Shown piece after piece: positions 10,701 through 26,800 of a stretch of 64,000 nt of DNA; positions within the stretch are counted from its first letter, which is position 1; the number at the start of each line of letters is the position of its first letter. The stretch covers positions 917,479 through 981,478 of the forward strand of contig BEXV01000005.1 of NCBI GenBank assembly GCA_003118195.1. The letters are read 5' to 3'. The notes beneath the pieces are model-generated. The model saw only the letters and a list, made by a program, of their open reading frames with translations. It ran no database searches and had not been told where the DNA came from. The stretch is from Hemicentrotus pulcherrimus. Taxonomy: Eukaryota > Echinodermata > Echinoidea > Camarodonta > Strongylocentrotidae. Both the position numbers and the translations under genes were made by a program.

Positions 10701-13700
10701 CTTTTGATACCCTCTTAATTAAATATTCAATATGTTTACCCCAATCCAAATGTTCATCAATAACTATTCCAAGATACTTACAGTGGATTACACGTGTTCG
10801 AGAGGAACATTTTGTATGTAAACATTTGGTACTGTAATATTTTTTAGCCGTTTCTTCATTCCATTAAAAAGTTATTCACATTTATTCACATTTAAAGCAA
10901 GTCTGTTTCTTTTCAACCAAATATCAATGGGTAATAAGTCTGCATTTAATTATTCGGTAAGAGTTTGATGATTTGCACTAGCGTAATAAAGACACGTATC
11001 ATCAATATGTACAGATGTTTTACATATTTTCAGACATAAAGGCAGATCATTACTAAATAATATAAATAACAACGGGCCAATATTTGACCCCTTCGGTATT
11101 CCACATTGATTTTTTTTTTGTGTGTGTGTGTGAATTTGAATGAATCCCATTTACACAAGTATATTGCATGCGATGGGCTACGTAAATACTAAACCACTGA
11201 AATGACAATTGAAAAGAATTGAGTGGTCCACTGTATGAAAGGCCTTTTTAAAGTCATGGGTCGCCACTCCGAAAATATTACCTTTATCTAAACTATCAAG
11301 CCAGTCTTCCGTGATGTTCAATAGAGATGTAATTGTAAAGTGGTTCGGTCGTAAACTTGATTGAATACAACTTATAATTCCGTTCTGATCCATGTATTAC
11401 CGTAAAGATGATAAAATACCAATTTTTCAACAATAAATTTTAGCTATCGCCGGAATAACTGATATTGGTCTATTATTGTTCATATCAGACTTTTTCCTGA
11501 TTGAAAAAAATGGAATAACACGAGACATTTTCCATTGCAGTGGAACAACACCTTGCTCAAAAGACAGATTTACGATATATGCTAAAGGCTTGAGAATAAG
11601 AGTCATTATAATGTTCAAGAATTCAGCTGCTACATTATCTGGAAGACTGGACCCCAAGCCTTCTTATCTTTTTCGAAAATCCATACATATATAATATTAA
11701 GTTCATGTTTAATACCATCAAAATCTCTTTTATCTGAATGGCATGCGCCAACCATTTTATGTTTCATTATGGCCTCACGCCGATCATCAACAGCATATTG
11801 GAGCCATGTATATTTAAAATGATGTTTTATATTGATGTTCAAAGTACGCAGTATCCTAAGTAAGCAGCTAATGCAATCAATGATTTTTCGTGTCTATTGC
11901 TTCTGATCTTTCTCCTTTAAACAGGAAATCATTACCAGCCTTTTTACCTTCTCAGTGTGAAAGTCCAGAAATTAGTTGTTGGGCAGTTTATTGTAAACTG
12001 CGTAAAATACAGTTACATAAAGCATCTGCTAGAGACGATCTTCCTATTCGCATAATTAGAGAATTTGCATGTGAATTGAGTGTACCGGTTACTAGGATCC
12101 TTGATATATCTTTTAGACAATGAGTTGTCCCTTCACAGTGGAGATCCGCTCAAGTAACTCCTATTCCAAAATCGCACCCACCTTGTAATAATAATCTGCG
12201 TCCTATAGCTTTGACTTCACATTTTTCTAAGTTAGCTGAATCTTTTAAGGCTCAATGGTTATTGAAAGATATTGAGAAACTCATGGATATACATCAGTTC
12301 GGTATCAGACCAGGGTTATCTACTACACATTATCTTGTTGGCCTTTTACATAATCTTTATAGACATGCAGAAAACAACAGGTCTATATCAACTATTGTAT
12401 GTACAGATTTTAAAAAGGCTTTTGATCGCTTGGATCACAACATTCTAATTGAAAAAATGGTGAATATGCACATAAGACCTTGGATAATAAGTTGGATCAT
12501 AAGTTTTTTAGAATGTCGTAAACAAAGTACATTATATAATGGAACTCTGTCTGATATTAAATTTTGTCATGCCGGTGTTCCACAAGGGACACGCATTGGC
12601 CCAATTCTGTTCTCAATTATATGGGTAATGATTTATGTGAAAATATTCCTATACATTACTTCAAATATGTTGATGATTTATCTTTAGTACAATGCCGTAA
12701 ATCAACAGACGTTTCACAAATACAACCCATACTTAACTCTGTGCAATACTGGTCTCAATCAAACAATATGTCACTCAATCCTTTGAAGTGTTTTACCCTG
12801 CAGGTTACTTTTATGAAAAATCCTGCTCCTCCTGAAGTTCTTTCAATTAATGACACTACTCTATGCAATGTACAAAGTCTCAAAAATTTTAGAGTAATTA
12901 TACAATCTGATTGAAAATGGAATTTACATGTTAATGAATTAGTCAAAAGATGCAATAGAAAACTATACATGTTGAGGAAACTTAAGAAATTCAATTTACC
13001 TTGGATTTAGTGACAATATACGTAGGTTATATACGACCAATTTTAGAATATTGTGCTCCAGCGTTCCATAGCAGTCTTACAGTTGAACAAAATAATAATC
13101 TTAAAAAAATACAACGTAGAGTATGTAAGATTATTTTAGGGCCTAGTTACATTTCCTATTCTAATGCGTGTCAAGTATGCAATTTACCAACTCTTGAGGA
13201 GAGGAGACTAGCACTTTGTAGAAAATTCGCAAAATCCCTTTTAAATCTCTCTATTTGTCAGACCTGGTTACCTAAGAAAAAAACACTAATATTACTCTTC
13301 GCCGTATTCCCATTTATCAACAATTTCAATTCAAAACAAAAAGATTTAAAAATAGCCCACTGTCATTTCTAGTTGACATGACATACTCAATAAAAGTTGA
13401 AGAAGAAAAAAAATGTTTTATTTTGTACTTTTATCGTTATTGCAGGTATACTAAGTGCTTGTCTCCTCCCCTCAGCAGGCTGTTTAAAATGTACCTTTTA
13501 AAATCTTTTTACCATGCTTGTATTGACTTTTATAGGACATTTGTAAGCAATTACAGCTGTATTTCTGGAAACTTGTGCAATGTGTATATGAATTTTAGTT
13601 ACAGAATCTAAGTCTTATTTTTGATATTGCTTGTTTTTTATATGTATATATTTAAAAGTGTTATCTATTGTGCCGAACATGTAAACATGAATATTCCAGC

Positions 13701-16700
13701 CAAGGCTGCCTTCATGTAAAATTGTATTTGTATGAACCATGTTTCTGCTATATTAAAAACCATTTTTGAATTGAATTGAAATGAATTTATTGAATTATAA
13801 GGACATTCTGCCAACAACTAAAAGATCGTTCACATTCGTTAGCAGTCAAACAAAATTGAAGGTTTTATACATGAATCAATTTAATATACTTCTTACAGTG
13901 CGGCATAAAACGTTAGCGGCCTGTAGTTTGAGCAAGAATATGTTAATCCTTTGCTTCTATAGATGTTTCCATCATTCTAATTATTAAGTGTTTCCCATAT
14001 CAATACGTTGATAAAAAGTGTTAAAATTATAAGATATATGAGTTTTCCTTATTAACGCATGTATGAATACAGTGGGGCTGAAAGGCGCAAAGTCGGGCTG
14101 TTCAGAAGGAGGATGTGGGGCGTGTACAGTGATGGTTTCTTCTTATGATTCCAACTCCAACAAGATTCTGTATCCTTTTTTTGGTTATATGTTATAATGG
14201 CGGTGGCTTACAAAAGGGGGCGGGTGTATGTATATATAATTATGTACCCTCTCTCCAATAACAACAACAGTAAGAATGATAATGATGATGATGATAATAA
14301 TAATAATGATAATTATACTAATAATAATGATACTACTACTACTACTACTACTACTTCTACTACTTCTAATGATAATGATGACGAAGACGAAGAGATATGA
14401 TGATACCAATAAACAGGGAGGGAGGGAAATAAGGAGAGCTAGAGAGAGAGAGAGAGAGAGTGAGAGAGAAAGAGAAATAATATGAAAAGCAGGTGGAAAC
14501 TGCACGACTAAACCTCTGAGAGTAAAATCAAAGAAAACTCTAACATTAATCATTTATTGAAGTATACGAATTGAAGTCGTGCTACAATTCTTGACATTGT
14601 CGTACTCTTTTATGGTAAAACCTGCTTCTTCTCTGCTTGCATGGATATGTAGCCATCGATCTGTAAATGCGTGTCTAGCCCCCGTCTGTTCAATTCACGG
14701 TGCTGCTGTCACAACCGTAGAAGGCATTGGAAGCACGAAAACAAAGTTGCACCCCGTGCAGGTAAAGACAGAACTCACCCTCATTTCATTTTGTATTCTA
14801 TCCCACCGCTGTCACCATAAGTTGGGCCTGGGACACGTAGGTCCGGTTTCATAAAACTTGTCATAAATAACAAGATACAATAAATATATAAGCTATTGAA
14901 ATCCCTTTATTTTATTGGCTATGAACAGATTCGCCAAAGATCTTTGGCAGTTCTTATTGATTAAAAGTTTTAAGAAACAAGGCCCTAATATAATAGCTCC
15001 GCACTTAAAACAAAAAAAATAAATAGATAACTTAAACTTTTCATGAACTGATAATCCATCGGTGTGAACTTTCTGTTTATTGTATTTGTATTTTGTATTT
15101 TTTGTCAATGCAATAATGTGCATAGGTAAAATTAAGTTTTGAAAATAAACTTTTGATAAAGATATTACTAATGAAAAAATATTTTATTTCACATTGTGGA
15201 ATACATTATGTATTGCCCAAATCCATCTGTTCATAGAACCATATTAATATTCATATTCAACTAGTTTGGAACTGACAGTATTCACGTTATTCATTTGCTC
15301 TATCATGTCGATACATGAAATTCATGTAAAATGACTCTCTCACTTGGTGATATCTTACTAAATAGGAGCGGATTGCTTTGGCCCACGGTACCCAGTGTGG
15401 TTTCTGTACTCCGGGGATGGTTATGTCGATGTATACACTCCTGAGAAACAATCCTCGTCCTACCATGGAAGAGATTCAGACAGCGCTAGGAGGGAACCTC
15501 TGTAGATGTACTGGTTACAGACCCATCCTCGAAGGTTACAGCACGTTTGCTAAGGTGAAGTGGAAAACATGGTGCTGAAGAGGAGGAGAAGGAAATGATG
15601 ATGATAATAATGAGAAGGGTGTAGAGAAGGAATAGGAAGAGGGGAGGAGGAGGGGAGGAGGAGAACGAGGAGCCAAAATACCGATGATGATGAGGCAGAT
15701 GAGGATAATTCATGGTGTATAATGATACTGATGGTGGTGGTGGTGTGGCGATGTTAACGATTATGGTGATGGGGACGATTATGTTTTGGGTGATACTGAT
15801 GATGGAGACGTTTGCTAAGTTAAGATAATGATAATGTTGATGGTTTTAATGATAACGATGAATATAATAATTTAACTGTTATCCTTACAAACAATCTTCA
15901 ACCTTCCATGTGTGAAGAATTGTCACTGAATCAGTAAATTATTTTATTTATAACATTTATAACTTTTTATAACATTTTCCTTTAGGATGGCGGTTGTTGT
16001 GGAGGGAAATGTAGGCAAAACAACGTCACTGATGAGGTAAGGACATTTACGATCACAAAATGAACTGAACAATTTAAAAGTAAATATATTTTATCATACA
16101 AATTTTAAATAGGGTTTCACAACAGACACAATAAATAATTTTATAAAGTAAAAACCGTTATGTGGTACCACTTTTCCCCCCTTCATTTTGATCAAATGGT
16201 TCTTGATTAACAGCTGTAGAATTTTCCCTTTGTTAAATATTTCAAGAGAAAAATTGTTTCTACATACGCAAACATTACAAGCTAAAAACGACATATACGT
16301 AAACGCAAAATACAATAAAAAGACTATAAAATTGCTGATTCAATCTCCTAAACAAATATTTTTCAATCTTTGGTTACTCTTTGGAATAGGTCGTGACCAA
16401 TGGACTATGAGCCCGGTAACATGGTATTGACAAATTAATATATAGTGGAGAGGTCAATGTATACCTTGATATTTGATACTATTAGGAAACCACAAATTTA
16501 ATGTTAGAAACAACAACTACAGTGCTATTAAACACAAGGGACACGAGCATAAAGACTTAAAAACCCAACCTGAGGCAATTCTAATAATAAAGTGGGTCAA
16601 TATTTGAAATGTGCGAACATGACGATGGCATAATATAAACTGAACATGATGTCTGCAAGCAATACGATAGGGTAATGAAGCCCTTGAGTTAAATTTTGAA

Positions 16701-19700
16701 AGTCTTTGATATCGTGTTATGGGGAATTAATATTAGATAGATCTACTACTAATCTACAGTTATCAATATGCCTTTACTTTCTAACTTGATTTAAAAGGTA
16801 CCATGTCAACTGTTTGATCCAACCAAGTTCAGACAAAACGACCCAACACAGGATATCATATTCCCTCCAGATCTAATGGTAAATGAATTTCTGAATACTT
16901 TCTTTTTTATCCTTTCTTTCTCTTTTGATCTAACATCAACATCCCCATACATGTTTTCTTAATAGCTTCTAATAGTTTGTACATATGTAGTTAAGTTAAG
17001 TTAATGATACATTGATAATTCATCTAAAAAGACCAGATGAAATGATAAAAACAAGTGCGTCGTTAAAACAATCTCAAGGGATGTGTCGACAAATTTTTCC
17101 TACAAGTAAGTTAACAATTTCCAACAAGGAAGCGATAAGAAGAAAACAAAGAGGAGAGCGAGGGGGTTAAAGGTAAAGGCCAGTTATGGTCATGCGATTG
17201 AATTGCGGCGGAATCGATCAGAAAAGGTTGATCATCTAGCATCTAGCATCTGCAAGGTTCTGGAATCATCAAAATGATAAGAAATTTGGCCCATTCTTCG
17301 TAAAGTTACAAGCACTATACACAGAAAGATGTATATGGGACTACCCTATATCTCTCACAGACCATGAGAGAAACAAATTTACCAAATATATGAATTAGTA
17401 GGCGGTTTCCCGGCAATTTTGTTATCATCATGTATTAGTCAAAACATATTCTTTCACATGATTGGTAATGAGAGCTTCCATTTCATTTTTTGAAATTGGG
17501 TCGTTTCCAATACTGGTCTTTACCTTAAAACACCTATCCGTTTAGGAACACCCCAGCGCGGGAATTTTGAGTTTTGTTGCTTTTTATCCTTGATATAACC
17601 TGATAAAAAAGTTTGACTATCTGGACTTTCATGGAGAACAGAGCCATTATATTGAGAGCAACCCAGGCATACTCTTTAACAAAATAATTGTTTGTTATGT
17701 TTATAAGTATGTATATATACTTTTTATATGGAAAATAAAACCAACCGAACAACGAACTATCCTATAGGCCTCAATGAGTTTGTTAGAACGAAGATCCATC
17801 ATACTTTTCCCACATGTGATGTGTCAACGCTACATTGTACGTCATTCATGTCAGTAGTGCAAATTGTTTTTCATTGTTATTTTGCTTGTTTCAAATAAAT
17901 ACAGCTATCTTCCACGAAAGAGGATATGCGTTCTCTGACCTTCAAAGGTCCGCGTGTGACCTGGCATCGACCTTTGACCTTGAATGAGCTACTTGACTTG
18001 AAGACGAATCATCCGACTGCAAAGTTGATTGGTGGAAATACTGAGATCGGTAATATTTCTGCGTTATTTTTTCACAAAAAAAAACAACAACTTAGAATGC
18101 ACTGTAAGAAATATTATAGCTGAATGACTCTCCTACACACCATCTCATTAAACATTATACACAAAATTTCTTTGATCAGAACATAAACAATCTTTTGTTA
18201 GGGAATCATAGAATGCATACTGGAATGTATCAAAGATATATATTTTTTGTTATCTAGTTGCTATTTTCTTTGCGTACACAAAATAAAAATTATTGCCTCC
18301 CCCCCCCCCATCAAAAAAGACATAAAAGCATTTCTACAAATGAAATGAGATACCAATTACCTCGAGATCACATGGTTCAAGATAAGGATATTACTTGACG
18401 TAGGCAGGTATTGTTGTATGTTCATTATATAGCGTTTGCATTTCTCAGAGTATATAAGTTTAAATGTGAGCTATGCATTATTTGAAGGCATACAGAACAC
18501 AAATAGTTATTAATTTAGACTAATACTCTGAACTAGCGAAGAAAAGTAAGGCCTGCCCCCCACGTAAGCATTATGAAAGCTTAAATTTACTTAATTTCTG
18601 GGGGAAATAAAAATGAATATGTATGATAAGTTCATTTATTTAAAGTGCTAAGGAATGATAAAATAATCTTAATTTTTTTTTGGGGGGGGGGGGGGAGGAC
18701 ACAAATGGGATAATATTTGAAAAGTTGAAAATGGAGAAAGACTGGCATATGACACGAAATTGATTGACGTCGTTTTTATTGCAGGTATTGAAACAAAGTT
18801 CGGAACATGCTCTACCCTGAACTAATCGATATAAACCATGTCCTAGAATTAAGAGAGCTAAAGGTCAAAGATGATGGTATCTTGGTCGGTTCTGCGACCA
18901 CCCTTAGTGAAGTGGAAAGCTTCTTCAAAGAGATCATCAAACATGAAGAGGGTAAGCAAGAGAAGAAGAAAAAAAAAGAATCGCACTTATTTTAAGGTGA
19001 TTTTGTACACAATGTAGACTAAATCCCATTTAAATGTGAACGTATTGATATTTGCTGACTTTTGATGTTTTTGCAATACAACAAGATTAATACACATCTA
19101 AATAATTGATGCAAAAGGAATATTGTCTGTCACATAATAGCTCTGATATTGCCTCTTTGCCATGCACTACACTAACATGACTAATCGTGAGTGTAATATT
19201 GATATTATCATTCAAAGATAATATCAGTTTGACTCTCCGTCTAACCTTCTCTCTCACACATTCTCTCCTCTTCTTTCTTCTCTCTCTCTCCATTCATCTG
19301 TTTGTCTTGAAACTTCTTTCTTTTGTCTTATATATATATATAAACACTGTTTATTATATTCTTAGTTGCACAATCACCTGGAGTTTAAAGATATCTCTTA
19401 TTTCAGGTTTCAAGACACGAACACTCTCCGCAATCGTTGAGATGCTCCGCTGGTTCGCTGGTCGGCAAATCAGAGACGTGGCTGTAAGAATATGAAACAT
19501 AAATGATACCTGAATTAATATTGTCATCATCATATTTAATTAATTAGAGAATTAATGAATAGATATTCCATTTATAAAGCACAATTTTGTTAGAATGATA
19601 AATTTGGCCCACTCTTATACTGATTGTATAACCTAGAATAAGGGTGGAATTTACAGTTTAATGTTTTGACGGTGATTATTCACTTACGCTGATTTAGGTA

Positions 19701-22700
19701 ACATTACCTGTGCTTTGAGTGAGATGTTAAAAATCAATAAATATCCACGAACCGCCACCATCATCATAATCACCATCGTCCTTATTATCATTATTTATCA
19801 TCATCCTTATCACCATCTTAAAGTATCATTACAAATACTACTAATACAACCTCTATTACCATTGCTGCATCTGACCTTATTATATCATCCAACATGCAGA
19901 TGATTGGAGGGAACATCGTGACTGGTAGTCCTATCTCAGATCTTAATCCAATATTCATGGCAGCCAAGTGTACTTTGGAATTGGTATCACATTCTAGAGG
20001 TAAAAAGGAAAAGAGCAATAAATATATGTAGTACATGTACATGTATATGTCATTGATTTAAAAAAATGATATGATCAAAACATAACTTTGATTTTATTTT
20101 GTTATTTTTTATAGTTCCAATGAAATGAAATGAAATGAAATGTCACACAAGCAGAGTGCTTGTTTGACATTTCATTTATTATAGGCATATGCGATTAAAG
20201 CGTAAGGTTTGATACCTAATCTGCAAATGAAAAAGATCAGGATTATTATTGTTAATGCTGAACATGATTAATTATTCATAGTGGCTTTCATTGATAATGT
20301 GATGCTCTCGTTGTTTACCAAGCTTTGAGAACAAATTTATCATGTTTATTATCCAAATCATTAAAAATACAGGTACTCGTTTAGTGGTTATGGATGAACA
20401 TTTCTTTACGGGATATCGCAAAAATATCATCGAATCAGACGAAGTGTTGAGGTCAATCACGATTCCGTTCACCCTAGAGGTAAACTGTCTATATGTAACG
20501 CATATAATGAAAAATGATACTAGGGAAGAAATAGGTTCTAAACAAATACGATGCAATGCCATTTCAGTTAAGAAAGTTGATATGAAGTCGAGGTAATGTT
20601 TATGCTATGTCGTTATAATTTGTTGAGTAATATAATTGATGGCCTACAGACAGTTTTTATTTTGTAATAATTCATCCATGAAATCTGTATTTTTTAAAGC
20701 ACCGTGCTAGAAATAACGCAGTGTTTTGAAAAGTGGAAGAGTAAATACACTGTTACAGAGTGCTCCACTGTGTAAAAACAAATTTAAAGCATTGTAGAAA
20801 CAAAAATATATTTTGTAATAACAGCATTCTACGGCGTTGAAACAGAGAGAGTGCAGAGAGCGGCCACAGTGTTCTACAGTTTAAACAAAGTTTTATCACA
20901 GTGTGTCTCTTTCACTCAGCGGAGTATTCAACAGTTAACGGTTAATAATACAAAATGATGGTGCAAAAGTCCCTTTCATTATTGCATATGTAACATTTGT
21001 GATAATGTTATTAAAAACAAATGACTGTTTTACTCACACAACTTTTTGATCACCATCATTGAGCACGTTGCAGCATTTTATTCTTCATCCGTTTATCACT
21101 TCTTTACAAAGAATGAGTACATCTTCGCTTTCAAACAATCGCCACGCCGTGAAGACGACATCGCTATCGTCAACGCTGGAATGAGAGTCGCTTTCGAGTG
21201 CGACACCGACATCATCAGAGACCTGACATTGTCTTTCGGAGGGATGGCAGCAACCACAGTCCTTGCTACCAATACCATGCAGAAACTGAGAGGAATGTTA
21301 GTCGAATACAGAATTCATATATGATGAAGGTCCAATTACATTCTTACTCGGGGAAAGATAAACAATATAACAAATCTATTAGCACTTTTTCGGAAATTTC
21401 GGCTTTAAAATAGAAACAAAAACCTTGATTAAGCTTTAACAGATCCCGAAATTCTAGGGATTATTGTTTGGAATGGAAATCGATGTTTAGAATTTTTAAG
21501 AAGTAATAGTGGAATCCACTCTCGACAGATTTATTCAACCGCTACTGTGGAGTTCAATCCGCTATCAGTAGATTCAACTCCAATGGAAGTGATTGATAAA
21601 TTTTGTTGATAAATCTTTACAAACGTATTTCTACTCATCTGTATTAAGAGAGTATGCTTAGCTTGTTTAATCATGACAGTAGTATCCTACTATATTGAAT
21701 AAAAGGGATATTTGCAAAAAGAAGACTTTTTATCCCTGCATTATACTCTTTTTCTGTATATACACGCCTCACCCAATGTATCTATTTCTTCATTTTCCCC
21801 GTTCTATCTGGTCTTTTCTGTTTGTCTTTCTTTGTCTTTATTTTTGTCTTTCTCTTTTTGACTCTGACTCTATGTTCCCCATCCTACCCTCTTAAAAGAA
21901 AATGGGACGAATCAATGCTTGAAGCAGCCTTAACCTCCCTGTCAGACGACCTCCCCCTGTCCGCCGGAGCTCCGGGCGGGATGGAACCATACCGACAATC
22001 ATTAGCAGTAGGATTCTTCTTCAAGTTCTATTTATCGGTACTTGAGCAACTGCATTCTCAATCCGTAAGTTTACCGTTTTGATTAAGCAATTATTCATCA
22101 TAAAAGAGTTTTAAGTAATTTCCCCACTCGTGATGTAAATAGAAATGTATGCACCGTCAGAGAGGTAAAAAATATCACACGTAGATGTTGGAAAACCTTA
22201 AAACACGAATAAAACACGAAGTTGGCAATAAAACGTGTTTTTATGTAATACAGTCATAGTAGTGACGCTAGAAGTCTCCAAAATATTTGATTTACAAAGC
22301 GGGAAATCTCGTACTCGTCATTGTTCACAAAAATGTTAACAAAAATGTTAACAGTTGATCTGATTCATAATTAAACCCAGCCTATAGTCCTTATTCTCTA
22401 GCTCTATCTGAGTAACTGCATGAGCATTTGGAGAACAGGCGTTATTTGTTGTTACTCATTGCTTCTGGTGAAATTGCAGATTGACAATTTTTCGAAGGAG
22501 ACATCTTCCATCAACAAGAGTGCCATAGCTACGTTGAAAGATGGGCCAGTCAAAGGGGTACAGTTCTTCCAGGTATGTTCCTCCATTAACACAAGGACCA
22601 TCCATCCCGTTATCGTTTGTACTTGGGTTAATGCATATCGATGTACTTACCGCTATATTTAGGAAAAGAGCGTGTTATATGCTCACAATTAACGGTCATT

Positions 22701-23768
22701 TTCTACTTGGTATTATAACAAATAAAAACAAAAACCAACGAATTCATTAATATCGTAATGATAAATCCACGATAACGACAGCAACACTTTCGAGAAAACT
22801 TATACGTATAGGACCGCTTCTTGGTGAGTGCATGTTACACGAAAACATTTCAGACAATTGATATAGGAGGGAATATATATTAAGAGAGTATAGTTTGTAT
22901 CTTAATATGCATATACATTAACGCAATATCAGCCTACATAGTTCATACATATTTTATGTAGGAAGTGCCCTCTGGTCAGCCAGACCATGACCCTGTAGGG
23001 CGTCCCATCAGGCACAAGGCTGCCTACCAGCACGCTACAGGAGAAGCAGTATACATCGATGACATGCCGACAATTTCGGGTAAAAACACTCAAATTTTTA
23101 TTAGACATGAGCGTCTCGTTTAATAAAGGTGGTTTATATAGACGTACATAATTATTTAACAGTCATCGACAGAGAGACGTTATTAGACTTTTTAGAGCTA
23201 TTAGAGTTATTTTTTAAATTATTCATTTGCTTTGTCATCCACAGAAAGTCGATAGTGATCGTTCAAATATACAATCTTTAGTATAATCCAAGACATTTTC
23301 TGGACGTGTTCAATACAACAAGACAGAATCAACTGTCTCTTTCCAAATTTGTGTTAATTCAGAAAGCAAACGTATTGCTCATTTGAATCAAAAGACGCAA
23401 AGATAGTAATAAATATTATGCATACATTTCCGACATTCTACCTTTTTTCTCTTAATATCATATACAACAGTGCTCTCTGTCTATTTTTTTTACAAAGGTG
23501 AACTCCACATGGCCTTTGTCTATAGCGGGAGAGCGCATGCAAAAATCACGTAAGCATTTCTCCGTCTGGTATCATGGGTAAAGTACACTCTTTATAATGT
23601 AATATTAGTATAGCCCCGGGCATATACAGCATTTATAATTATATTAGTCATAAACATGCAAAATTTTCATAATTTTTCATATTATATTTACGTATATGCA
23701 AAACGTGTGGTAAGAAGCATATCAATGTAATATTTAAAAAAATGATGATTTAAAACCATTAATATTGT

Positions 23769-23811
<43 letters not shown>

Positions 23812-26800
23812 CTCTCCATCTCCTCCACTTTCTTCACATTTCTTTGTCTCGGTCTCCCTCCCTTTCTTACTCTTTTACTCATACTATTCCTCTTAATTCT
23901 ACCACTCTCTCACGTATATTTCCTTTTACATACTCATAAATGAATATGATATCATACCTCTCTTACACACAAAAACACTGTGCCTGTCCCCTCTTCTTTT
24001 GTTTATTTATTTATTTGTCACTTTATCCTTATCTTTTTTTCCCTCTCTCTCTCCCTATTTCCATTTGCCCTCTCTCATCTCTGTTTATTGTTGTCTCTAG
24101 AGCTATCGACCCATCTAATGCTTTAGCCATGGATGGTGTTCGTGACTTCATATCTGCTGTAGATGTCCCTGGCAGCAACTATGTGGGAGCCATCTTTCAT
24201 GACGAGGAGTTGTTTGCCACCAAAGAGGTCATTTTACAGACTTAAAAAAAAATAAGGAATATGTATTGAACATGAGGAACACTGACAAACTTTAATTATA
24301 CAAAATACAATCATCCTTTTTACCTTAGAATTCCGTCCTATCCACTTTTTGCGAGTCATATCAGTGATTGTTTCATTTAGGAGTGAAAATCCAGGCTCAC
24401 ATCTGTGGAACCTACTCCTGAAAAATCAAATTTCCACTCTTCTGTATGAAGAGAGTTAGATCTATTTTCTGATTGTTATATTCTTTACGAGCATATTACC
24501 GCAATAACCCATTGCGAGGTCTCCTTACAAAATTACACTTGATATATCCTTGAACACCTAGGTGATGTTCATTGGGCAAGCCGTTGGAGCTATTGTTGCT
24601 GATACCAAGGAGCTAGCTCAACGAGGCGCCAAGCTGGTTGAAGTTGACTTCGATGATCTTGAGGCCGTGATCACAATCGAGGTAAACGACGACAATCAAA
24701 TGACTAAGGGCTCTGCAGGAACATCTTGAAGAGGAAGGGCGGGGAGATGACAACAAGCCATGTAGAATAAGAAGAACAAAACCTTGCCCACAGAACTCTT
24801 AAAGATCATACGAATGCAGGTATTGCTCGGATAATTTGACAACACTTCTTCTTTTGCAAACTGCAAGCGTTCTTCCTGAATGGCACACATTTCAACCAAT
24901 GACTATATAAAGACTAAAGGGTTAACACACCTCTTCAAATATAAACGGATCCCACTGTGTTCAATTACCCGTAAGTTTTCATGTATTTTCACCACAATTA
25001 ATATTTTCCCGTTTTCTCAATCTTTTCGATGCAGGACGCAATCGACAAGGGATCCTTCTTCGACTATTCGCGAATCCTAGAAAATGGCAATCTCTCGGAG
25101 GCTTTCGAAAAGTCTGATTATGTCATTGAGGGAGAGATGAAGATAGGAGGTCAGGAACACTTCTACATGGAGACCCAGTGCGCATGCGTGGTGCCAAAGG
25201 GGGAGGATAGCGAGTTTGAAGTCTTTTGTGGTACTCAAAACCCGTCCGACGTGCCCGTAAGATTCCAATCATTAGTTTTATTTTAAACATGTTCCTTCAT
25301 ATTCCTGTTAAAAGAACAAAGTGTGCACTGTGAGAGATAACTTGGCAAGTTGATAGTGTTGACGATACTGTGTTCTTACAGTATATTCATATTTTTTGTA
25401 AAGAGTTTTCACTCTGTAAGTCACAGTGTGGCACAGTGTGTCCACGGAGACACAGAATATCATGTTTTACAAAATGGGGTACAATATGACCCAGTGTGAC
25501 GTAGGCTTTATCAGTGTACCACAGTTTTACAAATCTAGGCTTCTCATACCCTACACAGTCAGGTTTGTCTGGATTGCACTCTTCTACTCATTATAGATTA
25601 TGAATATGAACGTTCAAAAATCTATAATTTTTTTTAAATCCCCAGTCACTTTTTTTAACCACACATTATTCTGTAATTTCAGAGATTCATATCTTCTGTC
25701 CTTGGAGTTCCCTATAACCGGGTCACAAATCGAGTCAAACGGGTCGGTGGCGCCTTAGGCGGAAAGCAGTTCCGGGCGGCGATATTGGCTGCCGCATGTG
25801 CAGTAGCTGCCAACAAGTAGGCATCATATTCTTTTGATGTAGCCAGAAGCGGTATTGAGACACATGTTGACGCTTTATCTGCTTTATCTGGGACATATAC
25901 ATATCTTAAAATATTCCATAATTCTATAACAAACTATCACAAAGAAATGAGTTTTCGCCTGATAAGAAAATCTTTCTGGCATTCAGACTAATCAACTGTT
26001 AAGTTTGCAAATCGTTGACTTGGAAAATAACATTCCAAATTGCTCGCCTATTTGAATATGGATTTATATGTAATTTGAGTTGCCGTTTATTAAGAGAAGG
26101 AGAACGTGGAAAAATGTCATGAATTTTCCAGCAATTAAGCTGTTTATCGAACACAGACATTTAACCAAAACACTACCCCCACCTCAAAGTAATGCCCGTG
26201 TCAAAGACTCTTTTGAATGTGTTAAATTTCTTTTCATCTGTAGGGTTCGTTGTCCAGTGCGCTTCATGCTCGATCGTGATGAAGACATGATCTCAACAGG
26301 GACCAGGCATCCGTTCTTAGGTCGCTATAAGGTAGGTTGTACTAAGGAAGGCAAACTCGTCGGTGTTGATATCAAGCTGTTCGCAAACGGCGGCTTCAGC
26401 TATGATGCTTCAACCGCCGTAAGTAGCTTCTACTGGCATCCCTACTCCAATCACCAACATATAGCTCGAAAAATTGTCACACACAAAATGGCTCTCATAA
26501 TTTGAAATTTTCCAAAAGTGGTACAAACTGGGTGTAGTAATAGCAATTTTTCTCTCTCAAGGAAATGCCCTTTTTCACAAGAGAAAAGAGTATGACAATT
26601 TGTTGACAAATCACATGAAGAGGTGAAGTGTAACCCCTCTATCGTCGCCCTTGAACCGGTCATTATCATCGAAATTGTCATTGATATCATATGAAAGTTA
26701 ATATAGTTTCTTTTTGTATTGATATGCATTACATTATGATCATCATTTGCTCTGAACTTAACCTATATTGTATGTGTGTGAACTTTAGGTAAAAGTTTGT

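Noticed and set aside
14185..14553. 122-codon Ser/Ile-rich frame on the - strand and matching + frames
   Set aside because: Produced by trinucleotide and GA microsatellites in an XDH intron.
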